A DNA stretch of 64,000 nt from Bradyrhizobium sp. Arg816 (GTDB lineage: Bacteria > Pseudomonadota > Alphaproteobacteria > Rhizobiales > Xanthobacteraceae): NCBI RefSeq assembly GCF_029989365.1, contig NZ_JAPRAQ010000008.1, positions 282,752-346,751 on the forward strand. Direction: 5' to 3'. Positions 27,325 through 36,192 of the stretch are shown here, one piece after another. Made by a program: the position numbers and the translations under genes. Numbering within the stretch: position 1 is the stretch's first letter; every line of letters begins with the position of its first letter. The notes under the pieces were generated by a model, which saw only the letters and a program-made list of their open reading frames with translations, was not told the origin of the DNA and searched no databases.

Positions 27325-28695
27325 ATGAAGCTGTCGCGACGGTCGATCCTGCTGGGGGCAGGCAGCTTGCCTTTCGCGGTTGCGAGCTTGAGGACAGGCG
27401 CGCTGGCCCAGACCACGCCCGCGGTGCAGAGCGCCGAGGTGCCCCCGATTCTGTTTGTCCACGGCAATGGCGATTACGACGCGCTCTGGATGACGACGCT
27501 TTGGCGGATGGAATCCAACGGCATCGCGCGGGATCGCATGGCGGCGATAAATTTCACCGATCCCAATGCTCGGAGCGACGACAAGGTCGAGCAGGCGGGG
27601 CGCTCCTCGGCCGAGGACCAGCGCCGCGAGCTCGCGGCGGCCATCGCGGACTTGAAGCGCCGCACCGGCGCGGTCCGCGTGGCGCTGGTCGGCAGCTCGC
27701 GCGGCGGCTACGCCATTCGCAACGTCATCAGGAACGGCGGGGCTGACGATGTCAGCCATGCGGTCCTGTGCGGCACGCCCAATCACGGCATCTTCGCAAC
27801 CGAGGACCAGCCGAACAACGAATTCAACGGCCGCGGCGCATTTCTGCGCGGCCTGAACGAGGGCGAGAGCGAGGTGACGCCGGGCACGGCCTTCCTCACC
27901 CTGCGCAGCGATGGCATGGACAAGTACGCGCAAGCGGACGGCCGCTTCATCGGCAAGCCGGGCACGCCGACCGGCGTCACCGTCGAAGGGCCGGAGTTGA
28001 CGGGCGCCACCAATCTCGTGCTCGGCGCGCTCGACCATCGCGAAGTGGCGTTTCACCCGCGCGCCTTCCGCGAGATCTACAAATTCATTGCCGGCCGCGA
28101 GCCCGCGCGGATCGCGATTGTGCCGGAGCAAAGCGTCAGGTTGAGCGGCCTTGTGACCGGCACGCCGGGCGGCGTGTCGACCAATCGCCCGGTGGCAGGT
28201 GCAACCGTCGATGTCTTCCGCGTCGACCCTGATACCGGGGAGCGCAAAGGCGGCGCGGTGCACAGCGCGAAGACCGGCGCCGACGGCCGCTGGGGTCCAG
28301 CGCAGGTCGAGCCTTCCTGGTTCCTCGAATTCGTCCTGACATCGCCAGACGCGCCGACGACGCATATCTACCGCTCGCCGTTCGCGCGCTCGTCCGATGT
28401 CGTGCATCTGCGTGCCGCGCGCCCGCTCGGGCCGGCGGACAAGGATGCCGGCGCCGTCGTGATCATGTCGCGCCCGCGCGGCTATTTCGGCCTGCCGCGG
28501 GACGTGGTGTTGCTCGACGGCAAGGAGCCGGCCGACGTCAAGCCGGGTGTGCCCACGGATTCGGCAGCAACCTTGCGGCTCCCGGCCGCGGAGGCCGGGC
28601 GTAACATCGTGGCCCAGTTCGGCGAAGAACGAATTGTGGCGCGCGCCTGGCCCGCCTCCGAGAACAGGATTGCGATTGCCGAGCTGACTTACTAG
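27325..28695 (+). CDS. Tat-exported alpha/beta hydrolase with C-terminal beta domain
   Basis: 456 residues. A twin-arginine signal (KLSRRSILLGAGSLPFAVAS, then ALA-Q) marks export in folded form. The hydrolase domain has the oxyanion motif PPILFVHGNGD and a nucleophile elbow VALVGSSRGGYAIRNV (G-S-S-R-G, Arg instead of the usual Gln/Met/His/Ala). From about residue 265 a beta-rich region (SVRLSGLVTGTPGG, GATVDVFRVDPDTGERKGG) resembles the C-terminal domain of bacterial lipase/polyester hydrolases. The substrate is unknown. ATG 27325 is chosen for the Tat signal. It is divergent from the MFS gene. Confidence 0.8.
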   Translation: MKLSRRSILLGAGSLPFAVASLRTGALAQTTPAVQSAEVPPILFVHGNGDYDALWMTTLWRMESNGIARDRMAAINFTDPNARSDDKVEQAGRSSAEDQRRELAAAIADLKRRTGAVRVALVGSSRGGYAIRNVIRNGGADDVSHAVLCGTPNHGIFATEDQPNNEFNGRGAFLRGLNEGESEVTPGTAFLTLRSDGMDKYAQADGRFIGKPGTPTGVTVEGPELTGATNLVLGALDHREVAFHPRAFREIYKFIAGREPARIAIVPEQSVRLSGLVTGTPGGVSTNRPVAGATVDVFRVDPDTGERKGGAVHSAKTGADGRWGPAQVEPSWFLEFVLTSPDAPTTHIYRSPFARSSDVVHLRAARPLGPADKDAGAVVIMSRPRGYFGLPRDVVLLDGKEPADVKPGVPTDSAATLRLPAAEAGRNIVAQFGEERIVARAWPASENRIAIAELTY

Positions 28696-28729
28696 CTATT
28701 GGGCTGGGTCACATCTGCGGGAGAGAGCC

Positions 28730-30097
28730 ATGAACATCGCCAGTGTGCGTCGGCCCATCATCCCTCCGACCCCGCCGCGTGCGCCCGACGATATGTCGTT
28801 TTTCGGGCGGGTCGCGGTCCTCAAGCAGAACATGATCGCAACCTGGGGGCAGCGTGCCTACGAAGAAGAGGTCATCAAGGGCCGCTTTTTCCTCCATAAC
28901 AGCTTCATCCTGAATCAGCCGGACGCAATCCGGCATGTCCTGCTCAACAACTATGAAAACTACACGCGCACGCCGGCGGGGATCCGCATGCTGCGTCCGG
29001 TGCTCGGCGAAGGACTTCTGATCGCGGAAGGCCATGCCTGGACGCATCAGCGCCGTACGCTCGCGCCGGCCTTCACGCCGCGTGCGACTGCAAATCTCGT
29101 CCCGCATATGACCGCGGTGCTCGACGAGACCATCGCGAAGTTGGATGAGCGTACAAGCGAGCCGGTCGATCTGCGCGAGGCGATGCAGCGCATGACGCTG
29201 GAGATCGCCGGGCGCACGATGTTCTCGTTCGGCATGGACCGTCACGGCCCGACCTTGCGCAACTTCGTCATGGAATACGGCGCGCGGCTGGGACGGCCCT
29301 ATTTCCTCGACATGCTGCTGCCGGTGTCCTGGCCGACCCCGATGGATTTTGCCCGCGCGCGCTTCCGCAAACGCTGGACCGAATTCGTCGCGATGCTGAT
29401 CGCCGAACGGCGCACGATGGGCAAGAAGGACGGCGCGCCGCCGCGCGACCTGTTCGATCTCATGGACGCGGCGCGCGATCCCGAGACCGGCAAGGGCTTT
29501 TCCGACGCGCAGCTCGTCGACGAGGTCGCGACCATGATCCTGGCGGGTCACGAGACCACGGCAACCGCGCTGTTCTGGGCGCTCTATCTGCTCGCGCTCG
29601 ATCCGGAGACGCAAGAGGAAGTTGCCTCCGAGACGCATGGCGAGCATCTCGACAGCATGGCCGACATCGATCGCCAGAAGTTCACACGCGCGGTGATCGA
29701 GGAGACCATGCGGCTCTATCCGCCGGCCTTCCTGGTCGCGCGTGCCGCGCGCGAGAAGGACAATGCGGCCGGCGTCGAGATCGGCAAGGGCGACATCATC
29801 ATGATCGCGCCCTGGCTGCTGCACCGCCATGAGAAGCTGTGGGATCAGCCGAATGCCTTCATTCCAAAGCGCTTCATGTCGAAGGAGGCGCCCGACCGTT
29901 TCGCTTACCTGCCGTTCGGCGCGGGTCCACGCGTCTGCATCGGCGCGCCGTTCGCGCAAGCCGAATCCGTGCTGGCGCTGGCCCGGTTGATCGGCGCGTT
30001 CCGTATCGAGCTTGCCGACAGGGTTCCGGTGATCCCGCTCGGCGTCGTGACGACCCAGCCGGACCATTCACCTTTGTTCCGCATCACGCGTCGGTGA
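28730..30097 (+). CDS. cytochrome P450
   Basis: 455 residues, cytosolic. I-helix oxygen-binding motif ILAGHETTATALFWALYLLAL, K-helix EETMRLYPP (ExxR), PERF-like AFIPKRFM, and heme loop LPFGAGPRVCIGAPFAQ with the thiolate Cys at about residue 403. All catalytic landmarks are present. The substrate is not predictable, although the sequence resembles the soluble rhizobial fatty-acid or xenobiotic P450s. No ferredoxin or reductase gene is adjacent. GGGAGAG precedes the ATG. It lies 34 bp after the hydrolase gene and 51 bp before the cyclase gene, all on the same strand. Confidence 0.95.
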   Translation: MNIASVRRPIIPPTPPRAPDDMSFFGRVAVLKQNMIATWGQRAYEEEVIKGRFFLHNSFILNQPDAIRHVLLNNYENYTRTPAGIRMLRPVLGEGLLIAEGHAWTHQRRTLAPAFTPRATANLVPHMTAVLDETIAKLDERTSEPVDLREAMQRMTLEIAGRTMFSFGMDRHGPTLRNFVMEYGARLGRPYFLDMLLPVSWPTPMDFARARFRKRWTEFVAMLIAERRTMGKKDGAPPRDLFDLMDAARDPETGKGFSDAQLVDEVATMILAGHETTATALFWALYLLALDPETQEEVASETHGEHLDSMADIDRQKFTRAVIEETMRLYPPAFLVARAAREKDNAAGVEIGKGDIIMIAPWLLHRHEKLWDQPNAFIPKRFMSKEAPDRFAYLPFGAGPRVCIGAPFAQAESVLALARLIGAFRIELADRVPVIPLGVVTTQPDHSPLFRITRR

Positions 30098-30148
30098 CAG
30101 ACATTCGTCTGCCCGATGGCGCGATCCACCCCAGATAGAGCCTCCGCC

Positions 30149-31558
30149 ATGAGCGACATCCAGGCCCAGTTTTCCGTTCTGAAGCAGACCGCCGATGCCA
30201 AGGTGGTCGATGCGATTGCGCGTCTCATCGAGAACGGCGAGGATCACGAGCTCAACCGCGTCAATGTCCTCGATTTCTCCAGGCAGCACGGCCTCGACGA
30301 AGAGCACACGATCTCCACCTTCCTGCATTCGGCGCGGCTCGGACTGTTCGATCTCGGCTGGAACGTGCTCTGTCCGGGCTGCGGCGGCGTGCTGGGCGCC
30401 CATTCGACGCTGAAGGCGCTCAAGCCGGACGATTATCACTGCGCGCTCTGCGCCTGCGGCTACAAGGCGTCGGTCGACGATCAGGTCGAGGTCTCCTTCA
30501 CCGTGAATCCGCGCGTGCGGCGCATCGCCGCGCACGATCCCGATACGCTTCCGGTGTGGGAATATTTCAAGCAGGTGTTCTGGAGCTCCGGCGTCGACTT
30601 CAACAAGGAATCGTTTGCGACGCTCGCCAACGAGGTGACGCTGGATACCATGGAGCTGCCGGCCGGCGAGAAGGCGACCATGTCGCTGCAACTGCCGGGC
30701 GACTTCATCATCATCTTCGAGCCGGTGACGCACGCCGCCCATTTCATCGACGTCCAGGGCGAGCCGACCAAGGAGCGCCAGCAGTTCGCGATCATGTACA
30801 ACAAGGTGCAGGCTCCGACGGGGACGACGACCATGCGGCCGGGGCCGCTGCGGCTGTCGCTGGAGAACCAGGCCGGCGTGCGCGTGTTGCCGTCGGTGTT
30901 CATCGCGGCCGAGGCGCTCCATCATCTCATCGGCAAGCGCAAGCCGTTCCTCACCGCCAAGCGCATGCTGTCGAACCAGACGTTTCGCGATGTCTTCAAG
31001 GCGGACAATCTCAGCCTCGACCAGCGGCTCCAGATCACGTCGCTGACCTTCCTGTTTACCGATTTGAAGGGCTCGACCGCGCTCTACGAGCGCGTCGGCG
31101 ATCTCGCCGCCTTCGATCTCGTGCGCGCGCATTTCCATGCGCTGCTCGAGATCATCTCCTCCGAGAAGGGCGCGGTGGTGAAGACGATCGGCGACGCCGT
31201 GATGGCGACCTTCGTCCGCCCGGAGCACGCCATCGTCGCGGGCCTGCGGATGCGGTCCGCGATGGACGAGCTCAACAGGCAGCGCGGCACCGACGATCTC
31301 ATCGTCAAGATCGGCATTCATGAAGGCCCGTGTCTTGCGGTGATGCTCAACGAACGCCAGGATTATTTCGGCCAGACCGTCAACATCGCCGCTCGCGTCC
31401 AGAGCCTGTCGACGGCGCAGGAGATCCACATCACGGGCCCCGTGCTCGATGCGCCCGCGGTCGCCGAAGTGCTCGAGCAGCGCGCGATCAAGCCGATCCA
31501 GAAGCAGGCGGCCCTGCGCGGCATCGCCGACAAGATGGTGGTGTACGAGATACCGTGA
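30149..31558 (+). CDS. class III adenylate cyclase with N-terminal DUF5939/zinc-ribbon region
   Basis: 469 residues, no membrane segment. The N-terminal 270 residues include CPGCGG and CALCACGY, paired cysteines of a zinc-ribbon-like site, within a DUF5939-type region. The class III domain follows: metal Asp in FLFTDLKGSTALYERVGD and VKTIGDAVMATF, ATP-selecting Lys (KTIGD) and Asp (RQDYFG), and the Asn/Arg pair in TVNIAARVQSL. An active cAMP-forming homodimer is expected. What the N-terminus senses is unknown. The start ATG 30149 fits better than the upstream in-frame GTG-rich stretch. Confidence 0.9.
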   Translation: MSDIQAQFSVLKQTADAKVVDAIARLIENGEDHELNRVNVLDFSRQHGLDEEHTISTFLHSARLGLFDLGWNVLCPGCGGVLGAHSTLKALKPDDYHCALCACGYKASVDDQVEVSFTVNPRVRRIAAHDPDTLPVWEYFKQVFWSSGVDFNKESFATLANEVTLDTMELPAGEKATMSLQLPGDFIIIFEPVTHAAHFIDVQGEPTKERQQFAIMYNKVQAPTGTTTMRPGPLRLSLENQAGVRVLPSVFIAAEALHHLIGKRKPFLTAKRMLSNQTFRDVFKADNLSLDQRLQITSLTFLFTDLKGSTALYERVGDLAAFDLVRAHFHALLEIISSEKGAVVKTIGDAVMATFVRPEHAIVAGLRMRSAMDELNRQRGTDDLIVKIGIHEGPCLAVMLNERQDYFGQTVNIAARVQSLSTAQEIHITGPVLDAPAVAEVLEQRAIKPIQKQAALRGIADKMVVYEIP

Positions 31559-31679
31559 CAGATTGCCGAAAGGTAATGCCCGCGCGGAGCTGAGGCACGT
31601 TGCGGCGGTTGAGTTTCCCGCTCATATAATGCTGGTGGCGGCCGCACTCCCGCGGCTCCATCGATTTCGGTAGGATCCT

Positions 31680-32168
31680 ATGCTCGACGGCCTGCGCCAA
31701 TTCATCACCGACATTGTCGCCCCTCATGCCGGGGATCGCGCATTCGGCGATAGCGATTACCGCCTTGCGGCGACTGCGCTGCTGGTTCACGTGGTCTCGC
31801 TGGACGGTCAGCCGACGGCGACCGAGCAGCGCAAGCTGCACAGCCTGATCGAAAGCCATTTCGGGCTGGATCACGGTACCGCCGATCGCCTGATCGCGGA
31901 CGCCACCCAGGTCGAGGGCGAGGCCGTCGACCTCTATCACTTCACCAGTGTCATCATGCGCTCGCTCGACGAAGAGGGCCGCAAGCGCATCGTCCAGATG
32001 ATGTGGGAGCTGGTCTATGCCGATGGCCAGGTCTCCGAGTTCGAGGACAACGTCGTCTGGCGCGCCTCCGACCTGCTCGGGATCGCCCAGCGGGACCGGA
32101 TCGACCTCAAGCATGCGGTCGCAAATCGCGCCGTTGGTCAGGTCAAGGACGGTGCCGTCGGGGGTTGA
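31680..32168 (+). CDS. TerB-family protein
   Basis: 162 residues, all helical. Two TerB-like repeats are visible: ALLVHVVSLDGQPTATEQRKL and MMWELVYADGQVSEFEDNVVWRASDLLGI, each with the acidic D-G-x loop that gives the family its possible metal site. It belongs to the broad COG4103/TerB group rather than the tellurite operon proper, since no other ter gene is near. TAGGAT precedes the ATG. It follows the cyclase gene by 121 bp. Confidence 0.87.
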   Translation: MLDGLRQFITDIVAPHAGDRAFGDSDYRLAATALLVHVVSLDGQPTATEQRKLHSLIESHFGLDHGTADRLIADATQVEGEAVDLYHFTSVIMRSLDEEGRKRIVQMMWELVYADGQVSEFEDNVVWRASDLLGIAQRDRIDLKHAVANRAVGQVKDGAVGG

Positions 32169-32399
32169 GCCGTCTCGACGCGGTATTATCGGCGGTTGTG
32201 CTGACCACATGACGAAACTTTAATATACCCTCGTCGGCCACCCCGGCCCCGGATTTCCCCGTAAAATCCGTGGTTTTCCTGCTTCCCTGTTGCCCGCTCA
32301 AGCAGCCATGCTGTCGGTGACGCTTGCCTGTCGCGCTCGGCCTATGCTCTCGTTCCGCTATTGCGGGGCCAAAAAACTTCAATTCAAGAGACTTCGATC

Positions 32400-33179
32400 G
32401 TGACTGAGCGGGTAACGTTGATCACCGGTGCCTCGGCGGGCATCGGCACGGAGCTGGCGCGTGTGTTCGCCGCCAACGGGCATCGCCTCGCGCTGACGGC
32501 GCGACGCGTGGACCGGCTGGAGGCGCTTGCGAACGAGCTCGCCGCCAAGGGCGGCAAGAAGCCGATCGTGATCGCCTGCGACCTGCAGGAGGCGGATGCG
32601 GGCGAGAAGATCGCGGCCGTGCTCGCCGCCGAAGGCGTCGAGCTCGACCATCTCGTCAACAATGCCGGGTTCGGCGTGTTCGGCGATGCGATCGAGCGCG
32701 ACCGCGTCGAGCAGGTCGGCATCGTCGATGTCAACGTCCGGGCTCTGACGGATCTGTCGCTGCGCTTTGCCGATCAGCTGATCAGGAACAAGGGCGGTCT
32801 TCTCAATGTCGGATCGGTCGCGGGCTTTCTGCCCGGCCCCGGCATGGCCGTGTACTACGCGTCCAAGGCCTATGTGATTTCCCTCACCGAGGCCTTGCGG
32901 GCGGAGCTCGCGCCGCGCGGCGTTCGCGTCACCGTACTTTGCCCGGGTCCGGTGCCCACCGAATTCCAGGCGCGCGCCGGCGTCGGGTCCGGGCATGATA
33001 CGGCTCTTCTCAACGTGTCTGCCGCCGATGTCGCGCAACAGGCCTATCGAGGCCTGATGGCCAACAAACGGGCAGTGCTGCCTGGTCTCGGCATCAAGAT
33101 CGTGCCGTTCGCGCTGCGTTTCTTCCCGCGCGGCTTCATCCTGTCCGCCACCAGCCGGTTCCAGAGGCAGAGGCACTAG
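32400..33179 (+). CDS. short-chain dehydrogenase (SDR), DltE-like
   Basis: 259 residues. NAD(P) motif LITGASAGIGTELARVF, NNAGFG, catalytic Ser in NVGSVAGF and Tyr-x3-Lys in VYYASKAYVISL are all present. The C-terminal amphipathic end (KIVPFALRFFPRGFILSATSRFQ) is typical of the DltE-like/YqjQ branch that sits at the membrane. The substrate is unknown. A GTG at 32400 is taken as start because the conserved TERVTLITG follows at once; a TTG at 32361 in frame is less likely. Confidence 0.85.
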   Translation: MTERVTLITGASAGIGTELARVFAANGHRLALTARRVDRLEALANELAAKGGKKPIVIACDLQEADAGEKIAAVLAAEGVELDHLVNNAGFGVFGDAIERDRVEQVGIVDVNVRALTDLSLRFADQLIRNKGGLLNVGSVAGFLPGPGMAVYYASKAYVISLTEALRAELAPRGVRVTVLCPGPVPTEFQARAGVGSGHDTALLNVSAADVAQQAYRGLMANKRAVLPGLGIKIVPFALRFFPRGFILSATSRFQRQRH

Positions 33180-33193
33180 ATTTCTTGTTCTGA

Positions 33194-33238
33194 CGCGTTT
33201 TCTTGACGCGAACCGGTATCCACTTCGCTCGAAAACGC
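33194..33238. repeat. 45-bp palindromic element, family G copy 2
   Basis: CGCGTTTTCTTGACGCGAAC continues to a matching GAAAACGC end. It is 43/45 identical to the reverse complement of 41298-41342. It lies just after the SDR stop. Confidence 0.85.
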
Positions 33239-33371
33239 TTTGAAGAAAGCTCAAAGCTCCGTAATGGCCCGGAGCTTGCTTCAATATCGGGACGCGTGTG
33301 CGCGAACTCACACGATGTTAACTACCGCTTAGCTATGCTGGCGGTCTGAACCGATAGCACTCGCAGAGGCC

Positions 33372-34166
33372 ATGTCGTTCCGGACGGACAGGTTTGGTGG
33401 CGCAGAATTGGTGCCCTTCCCCAGAAGGACGCCGAGCGCCGCCGCCTCCGAAGCCCGGTTGCCGGTTCTGATCATCCTGCATCAGGAATCCTCGACACCG
33501 GGCCGCGTCGGCAATGCGCTGCGCGCGCTCGGCCATCGCCTCGACATTCGCCGACCGCGCTTCGGCGATCCCCTGCCCGACACGCTCGATCAGCATGCCG
33601 GCGCGGTTTTCTTCGGCGGTCCGATGAGCGCCAACGACCCCGACGACTACATCCGCCGCGAGATCGACTGGATCGAAATTCCGCTCCGCGAACAGCGACC
33701 GTTCCTTGGCATCTGCCTCGGCGCGCAGATGCTGGCGATGCAGTTGGGGGCCCGCGTCGCACCGCATGCGCAGGCACTGGCCCAGATCGGCTACTATCCG
33801 ATCCGTCCGACCGCCGCGGGCCACGCGCTCTGCCCGAATTGGCCGGCGCAGGTCTATCACTGGCATCGCGAGGGATTTGAGCTGCCCGTCGGCACCGAGC
33901 TGCTTGCGGAAGGCGACGATTTTCCGATCCAGGCGTTCCGCTCCGAGAACGCTTTCGGGGTGCAATTTCATCCTGACGTGACCTGCGCGATGATGCATTG
34001 CTGGACCACGCGCGGCTATGACGGCCTCGGCGCGCCCGGCGCGCGCGAGCGGCATCATCATTTCGCGGACCGTGCCGTCTACGACGTTGCGGAACGGGCT
34101 TGGCTCGATCATTTCATCGACGGCTGGCTGGCGCGCCGGCCGGCGCTGGCGCAAGCCGCCGAGTGA
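33372..34166 (+). CDS. class I glutamine amidotransferase-like protein
   Basis: 264 residues. The GATase-1 fold has VFFGGPMSANDPD, nucleophile elbow FLGICLGAQMLA with Cys at 115, and the His of GVQFHPDV at 200. The third triad residue is Asp (202) where most members have Glu (FHPE). No synthetase domain is attached, so it may act as a free glutaminase or as a gamma-glutamyl hydrolase of the GMP-synthase-like group. GAGG precedes the ATG. The gene stands alone. Confidence 0.88.
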   Translation: MSFRTDRFGGAELVPFPRRTPSAAASEARLPVLIILHQESSTPGRVGNALRALGHRLDIRRPRFGDPLPDTLDQHAGAVFFGGPMSANDPDDYIRREIDWIEIPLREQRPFLGICLGAQMLAMQLGARVAPHAQALAQIGYYPIRPTAAGHALCPNWPAQVYHWHREGFELPVGTELLAEGDDFPIQAFRSENAFGVQFHPDVTCAMMHCWTTRGYDGLGAPGARERHHHFADRAVYDVAERAWLDHFIDGWLARRPALAQAAE

Positions 34167-34190
34167 TCGCGCCATCGCGCAGGTGCTTCG

Positions 34191-34242
34191 CCTAAGTCCT
34201 TGGCCTAAGTTCTTGGCCTAAGTCCTCGGCGCAAGCCCTTGC
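34191..34242. repeat. 13-bp tandem repeat, four units
   Basis: Units CCTAAGTCCTTGG, CCTAAGTTCTTGG, CCTAAGTCCTCGG and a degenerate CGCAAGCCCTTGC follow each other exactly, 25 bp after the GATase stop. A 13-bp period is not a codon multiple. It may be a slippage-prone microsatellite-like tract. Confidence 0.9.
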
Positions 34243-34317
34243 CTGATCCCTGGATATGCTAGGCTCGTTCCTAACGAGCGCGCGCGAACGCGTGCCGGCA
34301 GACACAGGGAGAGCGCC

Positions 34318-35130
34318 GTGGCCTACGAACACATTCTCTATGAGGTGAGCGACAAGGTCGCGACCATCACGCTCAATCGCCCTGATCGCATGAATGCGTG
34401 GACGCCGACGATGGAGCGCGACGTGCGTCACGCGATGGAAGCATCGAGCGCCGATGACGATGTCCGCGTCATCGTGCTCACCGGCGCGGGCCGCGCCTTC
34501 TGCGCCGGCGCCGACATGGATGCGCTGAAGGGGCTCGACCCCAACGACGTCAGGCGTGCCTCGAACCTGCCGCCCTTCGACATGAACCGCCGGCCGGACT
34601 GGCAGACGCGCTACGGCTTCTATCCGTCGATCGGAAAGCCCGTCATCGCCATGCTCAACGGCGCCACCGCCGGCATCGGCCTCGTCCACGCGCTTTATTG
34701 CGACCTGCGCTTTGCTGCCGATAATACCGTCTTCACCACGGCCTTCGCGCGGCGTGGCCTGATCGCGGAGCACGGCATCAGCTGGATGCTGCCGCGCATC
34801 GTCGGCCACGCCAATGCGATGGATTTGCTGCTCTCGGCGCGGCGCGTGTCGAGCGAAGAGGCGTTGCGGATCGGCTTGGTCAACCGGCTCTGCGCGCCTG
34901 AAAAACTCCGCGAGGAAACCTACGCCTATGCACGCGACCTCGCCGATTTCGTCTCGCCGAGCGCGATGGCCGTGATCAAGCGGCAACTCTACGAGGTGCC
35001 GTTCCAGACGCTGGCGGAGGCGACGATCGAGGCCAACCGCGAGATGATGGTCGCGCTGAACGGCAGCGATTTCCGGGAGGGGGTGGCGAGCTTCATGGAG
35101 AAGCGGCCGCCGAGGTTTAAGGGGAAGTAG
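34318..35130 (+). CDS. enoyl-CoA hydratase/isomerase family protein
   Basis: 270 residues, crotonase fold. The oxyanion-hole segments are VLTGAGRAFCAGADMDAL and MLNGATAGIGLVHALYCDLRFAA. A catalytic Glu is at RRGLIAEHGISWMLPR. It probably acts on acyl-CoA in fatty-acid or aromatic degradation; the exact substrate is not visible and no acyl-CoA dehydrogenase gene is next to it. The start is GTG 34318 with AGGGAGAG before it. The C-terminus is full length. Confidence 0.92.
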   Translation: MAYEHILYEVSDKVATITLNRPDRMNAWTPTMERDVRHAMEASSADDDVRVIVLTGAGRAFCAGADMDALKGLDPNDVRRASNLPPFDMNRRPDWQTRYGFYPSIGKPVIAMLNGATAGIGLVHALYCDLRFAADNTVFTTAFARRGLIAEHGISWMLPRIVGHANAMDLLLSARRVSSEEALRIGLVNRLCAPEKLREETYAYARDLADFVSPSAMAVIKRQLYEVPFQTLAEATIEANREMMVALNGSDFREGVASFMEKRPPRFKGK

Positions 35131-35145
35131 GGGGATTTTGCGGAG

Positions 35146-35251
35146 GTAGCCCGGCTTCGCCCTGCGGGCTTCGCCGCGGCAGCCTTCGCTCGTTTCGCTA
35201 CGAGAGGCTGTCCGGGCCTGCCGAGCCGTAGCTCGCGAAGCGAGCGAAGGC
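35146..35251. repeat. palindromic intergenic element, family F
   Basis: Contains GTAGCCCGGCTTCGCC and an inverted pair CAGCCTTCGCTCGTTTCGC / GCGAAGCGAGCGAAGGCTG. It lies between the enoyl-CoA hydratase gene and tRNA-Ala and touches the tRNA 3' end. Confidence 0.8.
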
Positions 35252-35327
<76 letters not shown>

Positions 35328-35516
35328 GTTTGGCGGCCACTCTGGTGAATGCGGCCGACAACCGGGCGCCATTTAAGTCCCCGGCAAGGTCAAGTCAAGG
35401 ACAGGTGTGACCCGGTTTTAACCATCCCGGCACCGACTTCCCTTGTTTGGGCCGGGGGGAACCGATATCTAGCAAAAAGCGTCAATCCCGACCGAAAGCC
35501 AGAGTCTTCAAAAGCC

Positions 35517-35807
35517 ATGCGTGCCGTTCTGGACATCGTCATCATCGTGCTCGACCTCTACGTCTGGCTGCTGATCGCCTCCGCGATCCTGTCCTGGCTG
35601 ATCGCTTTCAACGTCGTGAACACCCGCAACCAGTTCGTTTCGGCGGTGGCGGAGTTCCTGTACCGGATCACCGAGCCGGTGCTGGCGCCGATTCGCAATT
35701 TCCTGCCCAGCCTCGGCGGCCTCGATATCTCGCCGATCATCCTGATCCTGCTCATCATGTTCATCGAGCGGGTGATCCTGTATTACATCTACCCGAACGT
35801 GATCTAA
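35517..35807 (+). CDS. YggT family membrane protein
   Basis: 96 residues with two transmembrane regions (about 3-25 and 66-90) flanking the conserved FLYRITEPVLAPIRNFLPSLGGLDISPI loop that defines YggT. Family members have been linked to membrane integrity or osmotic balance and septum-associated functions, without a defined reaction. It is followed 15 bp later by a DUF167 gene and then folD, an order repeated in many alphaproteobacteria, so one transcript is likely. Confidence 0.93.
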   Translation: MRAVLDIVIIVLDLYVWLLIASAILSWLIAFNVVNTRNQFVSAVAEFLYRITEPVLAPIRNFLPSLGGLDISPIILILLIMFIERVILYYIYPNVI

Positions 35808-35822
35808 GCAGGCGGGAGCGCC

Positions 35823-36191
35823 TTGGTTGCGAAACAGGCCTTCAAGGAACCCTGGCGCTATTCGGCCGCAGGAATCAGCATCGCGCTGCGGGTGACGCCG
35901 CGCGGCGGCCGCGACGACATCGACGGGATCGAGCAATTGGCCGATGGCCGCAGCGTGCTCAAGGTGCGGGTGCGCGCGATCGCCGATGGCGGCGAGGCCA
36001 ACAAGGCCGTTCTGGTGCTATTGGCGAAATCGCTCGGCGTTCCCAAGGCCAGTGTAAAGCTGCTATCCGGTGCCACCTCGCGGCTGAAGCAGATCGCGGT
36101 CGACGGCGATCCGGCGCGGCTCGGCGAAGCCCTGCGCAAGCTCGCCCAAGCCAGATCGGCAGACGCCAAACCGACAGACCTAGGGAACTGA
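35823..36191 (+). CDS. DUF167 (YggU-like) protein
   Basis: 122 residues, start TTG. The DUF167 core is ISIALRVTPRGGRDDIDG, then LKVRVRAIADGGEANKAVLVLLAKSLGVPKASVKLLSG and SRLKQIAV, a small alpha/beta fold of unknown function. It almost touches folD (one base between the stop and the next ATG), so translation is probably coupled. The C-terminal 15 residues are a poorly conserved extension. Confidence 0.92.
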   Translation: MVAKQAFKEPWRYSAAGISIALRVTPRGGRDDIDGIEQLADGRSVLKVRVRAIADGGEANKAVLVLLAKSLGVPKASVKLLSGATSRLKQIAVDGDPARLGEALRKLAQARSADAKPTDLGN

Positions 36192-36192
36192 C

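Noticed and set aside
28709..30067. 452-codon minus-strand frame opposite the P450
   Set aside because: Complement of a clear P450 with all motifs; shadow composition (Arg/His/Asp/Glu-rich) and no ribosome-binding site.
30068..31429. 453-codon minus-strand frame opposite the DUF5939 cyclase
   Set aside because: Complement of an evident cyclase; composition typical of a shadow.
34191..34242. CRISPR array
   Set aside because: The units are 13 bp, directly adjacent and without spacers; no cas genes are in the window.
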